DNA from: Acidobacteriaceae bacterium
GTDB taxonomy: Bacteria > Acidobacteriota > Terriglobia > Terriglobales > Acidobacteriaceae
NCBI GenBank assembly: GCA_030049955.1
Contig: JASIJX010000110.1
Coordinates: 1 to 15,544, forward strand
Direction of reading: 5' to 3'
DNA: 15,544 bases
The translations under genes and the position numbers were made by a program. Every line of letters begins with the position of its first letter. Position 1 is the first letter of the stretch. Shown piece after piece: positions 1 to 6,367 of the stretch. The notes beneath the pieces are model-generated. The model made no database searches. It was not told the DNA's origin and saw only the letters and a list, made by a program, of their open reading frames with translations.

Positions 1-1727
1 GGTCCATACTGCGAGTCCCAAACGAGCTGCGCATGTATACCATTTGTCATCGAGAGGGAGCAGGCATAAACAGTCTTCGGGTAGCCAGACAGATTATTTC
101 TGCAAAACGGAACTGCGGGGGTTCCGCCGGCCAACCAGCTATAAGTCGTGTTGTACGCTTTGCCCTCCGGAAGTAGTGTCCCAGAACGGGTGCACAAGGT
201 GCCTGAGCCGCTGTAGGCATACCACCAGTTACCTCCCGCCCCATTTCCCGTAATCCCGTCTGACCAGTCAAGAGCGTAGTAACGCGGAATAAAACCGGCC
301 CGCGAGGCATCGTCGTTCCAAATGTGCCTCGATGGGCATCGTGCCTCCCGAGGATATGCGCAGCCCGTTCCACCTTCGCCGTTGATCAGAGGCTTTGCCT
401 GGTCTGCCGTGCTCATGAATGCCTTGATATGACTGACCCAGGCAGCCGTATTCTCTGGCTGACTCTCTTGATTGTAGAAGTGATAATTGATGACATCCAC
501 GGCAGCCGATCCCCAGCACGAGGAGGAGTCACAGTTTGCCACCGATCCATCTCTTGGCGTCCAGGTGCACGTCGTGGCGTTTCCGTAATCTTTCGTCGGA
601 TTGAGATTGCAGTATAGGAGATTCTGAGAAAGACTCATGTCGGACGGCGCATTTGGATCGTTCGATGGCTCGACGATTAAAGCCGCAGTGTCAATGGCGC
701 TGCCGGTCCCAATTCCGGCGGCTTTAAGACTCTTCAGATACGTGGAGCATGAAATTGAACTACCGGGTGAACTGGAGTTGTGGATTGTGCCCGCCCCGGT
801 GATGATACAACGAGTGTCCTCCATCATGCGTAACATTTGGGCAAACGTCGCGTTGGTTTCGCCTCCGCCCCAATGGTTGAAATTTACGGTGTCATCAACA
901 AACCATTCGTTGACAGGCTCCCAGTACTTAATGTGGGGATGGCTCTGAAGGTAGGTCTTGTTATTGACATAAGTGGCGATCAGAACGACCCAGTCATCCC
1001 ATATATGATTTGCGCCACTTCCGTCCGGATTCAGATCAGGCGGCACGAGGCAAGTTCGACCTCCATAATTACACGGGGTTGGAGAACTTCCATTGCCGAC
1101 GGTTCCGATATTTTGCCAGGTAATGCCCCCGTCTGATTGAATGCCGTTTCGCGTTTGGTTCCACGGTTGCGGCTCTGCGCCACTGCTTGTGCCGCTCGTC
1201 AACGCAACAAATACGTAGTTGCCAGGGTTGTTTACCGACGGGATGATGTAGATGTTTTTCGAATATGACTTGTTCGACTGCCAGTCCGAATAGCCAGGAG
1301 CGGCAGTCGCCCAGGCGGGTGTGCGGTTCAGCGTATACAGCACGCCATCTTTGATACCCGCTGCGTAGAGGTTGGTCAACAGGGTATCGAGCGCCAACGT
1401 TTTCAGGGAAGTATAAGTCTGAGGCGAAGATTGACAGTTAGTTTCCGTGCTGTTGCAGACCTGCAGCCCCTGCCACTGAACGGTTAAGCCAGCGTCCCAG
1501 ACCCGAAAGTTTCCGAAATGCACTCTCAGCGGGTAGGTCGGGCCCGGATTCACGTGCATCCCGAAATCCGCGGCGGGAATTGTCTGGCCGGGCGCAAAAA
1601 CCGCCATAGTGACAATGGGGAAGCCAGCGAGGCCGATTGATCGGAGAATGCGAGAGGTAATGAGTTGCCGGAAGTCAAAAAGTTTTCCGCAGCAGCGAAG
1701 GATGACAGCGGGAACCGCCAGAGACAT
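1..1727 (-). CDS. Secreted clan GH-A glycoside hydrolase with inserted binding-like module (partial, C-terminus beyond left edge)
   Basis: Reading the minus strand by hand from the ATG at 1727 gives 575 codons with no stop to the window edge. The start is backed by GGAG six bases upstream. A hydrophobic stretch near residues 29-48 suits a signal peptide, so the enzyme is probably exported. Residues 57-140 carry the pattern FGMHVNPG, FRVWDAG, LYTLNRTPAWA, like the early strands of GH39/GH5-like TIM barrels. Residues 266-275 (IKYWEPVNEW) hold a likely acid/base E274, and 446-453 (KPLINGEG) a likely nucleophile E451, the two-glutamate layout of retaining clan GH-A enzymes. Between PAWA (140) and CLVPPDL (226) lies an extra W/Y/G-rich segment ending in SDGGITWQNIG, resembling small carbohydrate-binding modules. 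Many cysteines suit an exported protein. It lies 115 bases after the metallo-beta-lactamase gene and may be cotranscribed. The exact GH family and substrate are not determined; GH39-like is my best guess. Confidence 0.8.
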   Translation of the reverse strand, partial: MSLAVPAVILRCCGKLFDFRQLITSRILRSIGLAGFPIVTMAVFAPGQTIPAADFGMHVNPGPTYPLRVHFGNFRVWDAGLTVQWQGLQVCNSTETNCQSSPQTYTSLKTLALDTLLTNLYAAGIKDGVLYTLNRTPAWATAAPGYSDWQSNKSYSKNIYIIPSVNNPGNYVFVALTSGTSSGAEPQPWNQTRNGIQSDGGITWQNIGTVGNGSSPTPCNYGGRTCLVPPDLNPDGSGANHIWDDWVVLIATYVNNKTYLQSHPHIKYWEPVNEWFVDDTVNFNHWGGGETNATFAQMLRMMEDTRCIITGAGTIHNSSSPGSSISCSTYLKSLKAAGIGTGSAIDTAALIVEPSNDPNAPSDMSLSQNLLYCNLNPTKDYGNATTCTWTPRDGSVANCDSSSCWGSAAVDVINYHFYNQESQPENTAAWVSHIKAFMSTADQAKPLINGEGGTGCAYPREARCPSRHIWNDDASRAGFIPRYYALDWSDGITGNGAGGNWWYAYSGSGTLCTRSGTLLPEGKAYNTTYSWLAGGTPAVPFCRNNLSGYPKTVYACSLSMTNGIHAQLVWDSQYG

Positions 1728-1842
1728 AACTAGCTCCGTGGAATGGATCAGTTTGGAGATCCGAGTCTTGAGACTAATCAGAGAGTAAGTGTAGAAGTGG
1801 TGGTCAGGGCACCGAACAACTGTGACGAGCGCAACTGCAACT
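1728..1842. other. Short intergenic gap before the GH-A gene
   Basis: This gap of 115 bases separates the stop of the metallo-beta-lactamase gene from the start of the glycosidase. It holds the glycosidase ribosome binding site (GGAG, about 1734-1737) and a small inverted repeat, AGTCT-TG-AGACT, at 1764-1775. No clear sigma70 promoter and no T-tailed terminator hairpin were seen, so readthrough transcription is possible. Confidence 0.4.
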
Positions 1843-3846
1843 TCATCCACAACTCTTGACTAAGTAATCAACGATTGCTTCAGCAAATTCTCCAAGATTT
1901 CGATCTCCGAATTGCACTGCAACTCCAAGAACCTCCCGGCGAGATGCAGGGCGCTCCGCGGAAACTGCAGTCAGGCGAATCCGGCCTTCCGTGTGCGGCG
2001 GAATCGTGGCCGAACCTCCGTCTGCGACCTTCCAGCCTTGCGGGGCGCGCAACTCTGCAAATGCGGTCTGCGGCGAGTCCGAGTGATTAAAGATCCTCGC
2101 CTCGATGGTGACAGCCTGTCCCGGAAGGACACTTTGGCGGTAGGGATAAGCGCTGATCCAGTACGGGTCCAGAGCGAAGTTGGGATCTTCCCAGGCTACT
2201 AGAGGTTTCAGCAGTGTCTCTCGCTCTTGCAACAGAGTCAAAGTCCGCTGCAGGTACTCCGGCGTGACAGGCACCGGGCCCCAATGTGCCGCGCAGAGAA
2301 GGTCTGGCTTGGTTTCGAGCAAGCGCCGTATGCAACGTGCATACCCAGCCGTTTCTCCATCTTTGCCAAGGAAATTGCGATTATAGGAGCAATAGTCGTC
2401 GATGCCCCAGTTTGCGAATGAGTCTCCGGTAAAGAACACCCGCGTCCCATCGTGCTCAACGAGCAACCCGCCGTGATAGAGGGTCTGGCCGGGGAAGTAA
2501 AAAGCGGTCATCTTGTATCCCTTCCACTCGAATACCTCTCCTTCCGCAAGAGCGTGATCAATATGGATGCTTTCGGGAAACAAGCAGGGCATGCTGTATG
2601 CCAGAGGGTTTTCAAGAATGTCCTGCATCTCTCTTTGTACGTAGACGGTAGAATTGTATTTTTTGCGCACAGCGTTGACCGATGTGTCGTGATCGTCGTG
2701 ATAGTGACTGATCCAGATCGAATCTACGCGTGAAATCTCGCCGGAAGCGACGAGTTTATCCACCAAACCAATCACCGGATGGTACCCGCAGTCGAAGAGA
2801 AAGATCGACTTATCCTCAGCCACAACGTAGTGCGAGGTGTCGCTCCCTTCAATCGTATGCAGCCAGGCTGGAAGCTTCGTTGGCGGAAGAGCAGGAAAGA
2901 GCGGAACGCTGGCTTTGGAACTATCCCCTTCCTTGAAGTTTGCCAGATGCATATTTCCATAAATCCGCCAAGCCGTCAGGCGGAAGTAGTTATCCATGAC
3001 GTGATCCAGCGCTTCTTTCAACGATGCGACGGCGAGTTTGGGATTGTGAACGATCTCTCCATGAGAGGGAATCAAGAGGGATGGTTTCTGCTCCAGTAAT
3101 TTGTCTGCGCTCTCAAGAAGCTGTGCGGCAGTTCCACCGAATCCCCAGTAGTCAGTGGCCATCCCTGGAAACCCTTTTTGCAAGCTATAGAAATTCCAGA
3201 TCTGCCCGGTGCCGCAGATCAAATCGCCACAGAATGCAATCGTTGTATCGTCCACATCCACGAGATAGGTAAGGCTGCCATCGGTATGTCCAGGCGTGGC
3301 CACTGCGCGGATGTGGATCCCTTCCCAGTCGAAACTGTCTCCGGCTTGAATCCGGCGATCCGTTGCAACGGATTCCCGCAGAATCATGATCTCCGGCCGA
3401 AAGTTCATGCGATCGTACAGCACCGAGTCCGCGCGCTCCCAAAACTGCGTTGCACCGTCAAAGAACCGCGCTTCATCGGCAGGAACATCGACGCTCACAC
3501 CGGCCTTTTTGAGTGCAGCTGCACCGGTACATTGGTCCCGGTGGTAATGGGTATAAAGCACGCGATCAATCGAGCCGAGGTTCAGCGCGTTCGCATTCTT
3601 CAGGAAGGATGCTTCTCCCGAATCAATGAGCAGAGTCTTCCCGTTCTTTCGCACGACGCCGACGTTCACCACGTCGCGATAGATACTGACGTGCTCGGTG
3701 ACCCGCTCAAGCCGCTTCGTGGATGCGCCGGACAATGCTCCACTTGCGGTCCAAGCCTCTCCAGGCCCACCTTGCGCGATCCCCGCACTTTCACCGGCAA
3801 GCCCTAGGAACAGTGCCGCTTTGATCGAAAACTCCCTGCGATTCAT
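1843..3846 (-). CDS. Tat-exported protein with two tandem metallo-beta-lactamase domains
   Basis: The preferred start is the ATG at 3846, with GAGGAG six bases upstream, giving 667 residues; an upstream in-frame ATG at 3876 has no such site. The N-terminus (NRREFSIKAALFLGLAG) is a twin-arginine signal, so the protein is probably exported folded. Domain one (about 50-290) has the motif HYHRDQ at H100/H102/D104, then PGH (H187), GD (D208) and SHGE (H262). Domain two (about 330-555) has HYHDDH at H381/H383/D385/H386, then PGQ (Q454) where His is usual, GD (D475) and AHWG (H521). A C-terminal beta-rich segment (about 565-660, with GQAVTIEARIFNHSD and APQGWKV) resembles NEW3-type domains. The fold makes a metal-dependent hydrolase likely; the substrate is unknown. 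Its place next to glycosidase and sulfatase genes hints at a role in exported polysaccharide or ester breakdown, but that is inference. Confidence 0.85.
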   Translation of the reverse strand: MNRREFSIKAALFLGLAGESAGIAQGGPGEAWTASGALSGASTKRLERVTEHVSIYRDVVNVGVVRKNGKTLLIDSGEASFLKNANALNLGSIDRVLYTHYHRDQCTGAAALKKAGVSVDVPADEARFFDGATQFWERADSVLYDRMNFRPEIMILRESVATDRRIQAGDSFDWEGIHIRAVATPGHTDGSLTYLVDVDDTTIAFCGDLICGTGQIWNFYSLQKGFPGMATDYWGFGGTAAQLLESADKLLEQKPSLLIPSHGEIVHNPKLAVASLKEALDHVMDNYFRLTAWRIYGNMHLANFKEGDSSKASVPLFPALPPTKLPAWLHTIEGSDTSHYVVAEDKSIFLFDCGYHPVIGLVDKLVASGEISRVDSIWISHYHDDHDTSVNAVRKKYNSTVYVQREMQDILENPLAYSMPCLFPESIHIDHALAEGEVFEWKGYKMTAFYFPGQTLYHGGLLVEHDGTRVFFTGDSFANWGIDDYCSYNRNFLGKDGETAGYARCIRRLLETKPDLLCAAHWGPVPVTPEYLQRTLTLLQERETLLKPLVAWEDPNFALDPYWISAYPYRQSVLPGQAVTIEARIFNHSDSPQTAFAELRAPQGWKVADGGSATIPPHTEGRIRLTAVSAERPASRREVLGVAVQFGDRNLGEFAEAIVDYLVKSCG

Positions 3847-3856
3847 CTCCGACTCC

Positions 3857-3922
3857 TCACGTATTGATTGCAGCAACCTTCCAGTTGCTGGAAGCCGCCG
3901 TTGTCCGCGCGACTTCCCTCAT
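3857..3922 (-). CDS. Possible 21-residue leader ORF upstream of the metallo-beta-lactamase gene
   Basis: On the minus strand an ATG at 3922 is preceded by AAGGAG with a seven-base gap and opens 21 codons (MREVARTTAASSNWKVAAIN then T) ending in TGA at 3859-3857. The TGA overlaps the GAGGAG ribosome binding site of the downstream gene, a layout seen in translational coupling and leader peptides. The ORF contains the perfect inverted repeat at 3878-3894. It is in a different frame from the downstream gene and has no recognisable domain. It could be chance, since short ORFs are common; the good ribosome binding site and the overlap are the only support. Confidence 0.3.
   Translation of the reverse strand: MREVARTTAASSNWKVAAINT
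3878..3894. repeat. Perfect 7-bp inverted repeat in the metallo-beta-lactamase 5' leader
   Basis: CTTCCAG and CTGGAAG flank a three-base centre, 32 bases upstream of the preferred start. In RNA this would be a short stable hairpin; in DNA it could be a protein site. No T-run follows it, so it is not an intrinsic terminator. Confidence 0.45.
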
Positions 3923-3942
3923 GACACTTCTCCTTCGGCACA

Positions 3943-3963
3943 GACCAACTCATCGACCAACTC
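3943..3963. repeat. Tandem 9-bp direct repeat upstream of the metallo-beta-lactamase gene
   Basis: GACCAACTC occurs twice (3943-3951 and 3955-3963) with a 12-base period, about 100 bases upstream of the gene. Seen from the gene's strand this is GAGTTGGTC twice. It may be a regulator site placed on nearly the same DNA face; no known family is assigned. Confidence 0.4.
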
Positions 3964-4334
3964 TAAGAGCAGCGCCTCATCGGCCGGTGGGCAACTCCCT
4001 GAGCCGCGTAAAAGCCCAGTACCGAAACCTGCACCGCTACAGTTAACGGAATCTTTAAGTCCCAAGCAATATAGCACACCGAATGCCTCCACGGAAAACG
4101 CTGCTAACCAGGAACTTTTCCCAATGCCTTAAAGACTGAGGAAATGAGGACACTCTTCGACAATGCCGATGCTCAGCGCACACGGCGACTCGGTCCGTCA
4201 CCCTGGGATCTGTGCCGACAACTGCCGGCAAAGGGCGCCACCAGATCTGGCGATCCCGCGGCGGCTGCACAATCCAACCATCAAATTATGGAAAGGTTCT
4301 GGAATTCCGCGGATGCCGGAGCCATCCGACTGCT
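3964..4334. other. Gene-free stretch between the LacI gene and the metallo-beta-lactamase leader
   Basis: No ORF here has convincing family features on either strand. Short ORFs on both strands have low-complexity or arginine/proline-rich translations typical of shadows. No tRNA-like structure or T-tailed hairpin was found. It presumably carries the promoter of the downstream gene, which I could not place. Confidence 0.4.
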
Positions 4335-5363
4335 TCAGCGGTCAGCCGGCTTGCGCAGACTCGAGGCGCGGACGACAAGTTGCGGGGCAACGAAGGCGCT
4401 TTTGGGCCGCATCGGCGTCTTGCTCTCGGCCAGCTTCAGCGCCTGTGTGGCGGCGATCTTGCCGATCATCTTGCTGTTCTGGTCCACCGAGGTTAGCGGT
4501 ACGCGCAGAAAATCTGCGTATGAGAGGTTTCCGCAGCCCGCCACCGCGATGTCCTCGGGCACACGTAATCCTGCGTCAAAGATGGCGCGCATCGCGCCCA
4601 GCGCTACCGGATCGTTGAAGCAGAAGATGCCATCGGGGCGCGTCTTACGAGTCAGCAACTTCTGCATGGCCGCGTACCCTGCCTTGTCGCCGAGGTGGTC
4701 GCCCGAGGGACCGATCGAAACTACGTGGCCCGCTAGCGGAGCCATCTGGTGCGCGGCTAGCGCGTGCTTATAGCCTTCCAGGCGCCCCGTGGCCGTGCTG
4801 ATCTCCGGGCCGCGGATATGCGCAATGCGCCGACAGCCCTGCTCGATGAGGTGCGTCGTCGCCAGCACGCCCACAGCTACGTCGTCTACGCCCACAAAGT
4901 TCGACTCGAAGCCCCTGAACTGGCGGTCCAAAAGAATGTAGGGTATCTTCTGCTCCTCGATGCGCCGGAGGCTCTCCACCGCCTCCTGCGAAGAGGCGAT
5001 CAGCATCACGTCCACACGCCGCGCCGCCAGCTTGGCAATCTCCTCCTGCTCCAGCGCCGGGTCTTCGTCCGACGAGGAGATAAAAAGGCTGTAGCCCTTA
5101 CGCCGCACCTCGACCGAGATGGCCTTGGCCACCTGCGCAAAGAAGGGATGCAACAGGTCAGGCACCACCAGGCCGAAGGTCCAGCTACGGCCGGTGATCA
5201 GCGAGCGCGCCGCGAAGTTGGGCTGATAGTTCAGCTCCTTCATCCGTTTGAGGACGCGCTCGCGAGTGCTTTCGCCGATGTCCGGGTGGTTGCGCAGGAC
5301 CTTTGAGACCGTAATTACTGAAAGGCCCAAGTCAATAGCAATGTCTTTCAAGCGCACGGCCAT
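4335..5363 (-). CDS. LacI-family transcriptional regulator
   Basis: This 342-residue protein has the usual LacI-family length. Residues 4-23 form the helix-turn-helix (LKDIAIDLGLSVITVSKVL), followed by the hinge helix region NYQPNFAARSL (about 46-56). From residue 62 the periplasmic-binding-protein-like effector domain begins (FGLVVPDLLHPFF), continuing through LLDRQFRGFESNFVGVDD, IAHIRGP, DGIFCFNDPVALGAM and PLTSVDQNSKMIG, all standard family blocks. It should be a sugar-responsive cytoplasmic DNA-binding protein. AAAGGG lies nine bases before the ATG. Third codon positions look more GC-rich than in flanking genes, which may mean a different history. A 14-bp palindrome at 5398-5411, 35 bases upstream, is a candidate self-regulation site. 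Targets are unknown; the nearby metallo-beta-lactamase, glycosidase and sulfatase genes are candidates. Confidence 0.93.
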   Translation of the reverse strand: MAVRLKDIAIDLGLSVITVSKVLRNHPDIGESTRERVLKRMKELNYQPNFAARSLITGRSWTFGLVVPDLLHPFFAQVAKAISVEVRRKGYSLFISSSDEDPALEQEEIAKLAARRVDVMLIASSQEAVESLRRIEEQKIPYILLDRQFRGFESNFVGVDDVAVGVLATTHLIEQGCRRIAHIRGPEISTATGRLEGYKHALAAHQMAPLAGHVVSIGPSGDHLGDKAGYAAMQKLLTRKTRPDGIFCFNDPVALGAMRAIFDAGLRVPEDIAVAGCGNLSYADFLRVPLTSVDQNSKMIGKIAATQALKLAESKTPMRPKSAFVAPQLVVRASSLRKPADR

Positions 5364-5397
5364 GGAATCGTGCCCTTTCCGCTTCCCTGCATTCGCG

Positions 5398-5411
5398 CTC
5401 TCGCGCGAGAG
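5398..5411. promoter_or_regulatory. Perfect 14-bp palindrome, candidate LacI-type operator
   Basis: CTCTCGCGCGAGAG is a perfect even palindrome centred on CG, the central step typical of LacI-family operators. It sits 35 bases upstream of the LacI-family start, directly after TTGACT on the same strand, which suits self-repression. The link to the adjacent regulator is inference. Confidence 0.45.
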
Positions 5412-5487
5412 TCAACCAATGGTATCAAGAGCTGCAGCGAAGCACGCGCAACCCCGTATTTTTGACCGTAGATCCCAGGTGTACCAC

Positions 5488-5499
5488 GAGCGATCGCTC
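5488..5499. repeat. Perfect 12-bp palindrome
   Basis: GAGCGATCGCTC is perfectly self-complementary and contains the octamer GCGATCGC. It lies 125 bases upstream of the LacI-family start. It could be a second regulator site or a chance palindrome. Confidence 0.35.
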
Positions 5500-5905
5500 A
5501 ACTAAAGCAAGTTTAGCATTTAGCATTTTCTCTTATCTGTTAAAGTTAACGGTTATGGCCTTCATGCCTGCCAATGGGCGGCGCTGCTGGCGGTTGCAGA
5601 CTCTGTCGGTCCTGATGTACTTCTTCGGCCGATGGACGGCGCTCTGGTCTCACGGCTTCTCATTGCCGCAGCCACGCTAAAGAGGAAATAGGAGGGGAAA
5701 GCCGTCGTAGTCGTATATGTCCGGCATTAAACTAAAGATAAGCGATAATCTCGGCCCCATCAGGTCCCATCGTTACATTGAGATCGCAGATGTTGTGAAG
5801 CTCAAACCTGCTGTAGTAATGCGGGGCGCAGCTGAAGTCCGATGGTGGACCTGTGGGCTTCCCTTGCGCGTACCAGCGCCCTCACAAAGCCCCTACTGGA
5901 GTCGC

Positions 5906-6088
5906 ATGGAGTCGCAGATCGAGGGCGATCTGGCTCGCCTGGAGCAGCGCGTTCAAACATTAGTGCGACAGTTCGTCGACTTGGTTCGGATCGAAGTGCT
6001 CAATAACAAAGGCCAATTCCGCCTTTTTCGGAGATTCCTCAACTACGACGATTGGCGTATGCCGACGTGCCAAGAAGCCGCAGGGTAA
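5906..6088 (+). CDS. Weak 60-residue ORF, possible small coiled-coil protein or relic
   Basis: An ATG at 5906 follows GGAG with a four-base gap. The first half (IEGDLARLEQRVQTLVRQF) has heptad-like spacing of L/V residues and could form a short coiled coil, faintly like ZapB/DUF904-type small proteins. The second half (RLFRRFLNYDDWRMPTCQE) matches nothing I know. An antisense ORF over the same bases is equally open, so the coding strand is not certain. The same frame is open upstream to an ATG at 5717. I do not assign a function. Confidence 0.2.
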   Translation: MESQIEGDLARLEQRVQTLVRQFVDLVRIEVLNNKGQFRLFRRFLNYDDWRMPTCQEAAG

Positions 6089-6243
6089 TAGCGCGTACAT
6101 CCGCTGGAAATCCATTGTCCGAATCTGCACGCATGAGATGTGCCGCCCCGCCACTCGATCATTCGGGCCAGTGCTTTTTACCCGAAGTTCTCGCGGGCGA
6201 CGCCTTCATGACCGCCTTTTCTCCACAACACGTAATGCTGAGT

Positions 6244-6267
6244 CGGAAGGATACAGTAGTCCTTCCG
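6244..6267. repeat. Perfect 8-bp inverted repeat downstream of the sulfatase gene
   Basis: CGGAAGGA and TCCTTCCG flank an eight-base centre, about 100 bases past the sulfatase stop on the sulfatase strand. There is no T-run after the stem in either direction, so it is not a classical intrinsic terminator, though it could stabilise an mRNA 3' end. Confidence 0.4.
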
Positions 6268-6367
6268 CTCCTTTCCACCTCCGGCTGGCCAAAATAAATT
6301 CGTCTCTACGCCTCGGCAGCCTGTACTCCAGGCCGTTGTTTTTGGCAGCCATTTTTAAAATTAGCGA

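Larger units (their letters stand above)
5412..6367. other. About 950 bases without a convincing gene
   Basis: Between the LacI operator candidate and the sulfatase stop, neither strand carries an ORF with recognisable domains. Visible items are a perfect 12-bp palindrome GAGCGATCGCTC at 5488-5499, a tandem TTTAGCA repeat at 5512-5525, a purine-rich stretch near 5681-5700, one weak short ORF (5906-6088), and an 8-bp inverted repeat at 6244-6267. An antisense ORF (5960-6154) overlaps the short ORF. The area may be decayed coding sequence or a long regulatory region. It separates two minus-strand genes, so the LacI promoter should lie at its left end. Confidence 0.45.

Noticed and set aside
47..519. 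Minus-strand ORFs 47-373 and 268-519
   Set aside because: They overlap the GH-A gene in other frames; the full open frame 1727-3 has family motifs and they do not.
3178..3807. 209-residue plus-strand ORF
   Set aside because: It lies wholly antisense to the well-supported metallo-beta-lactamase gene and has no domain-like features; a shadow frame.
4144..5306. Two long plus-strand ORFs (4144-4773 and 4764-5306)
   Set aside because: Both are mainly antisense to the LacI-family gene, and their length is explained by its GC-rich codons; composition is alanine/arginine-rich without motifs.
5475..5487. TGGTACACC-like element upstream of the LacI gene
   Set aside because: Only two bases separate the half-sites instead of three, so it does not fit the operator pattern.
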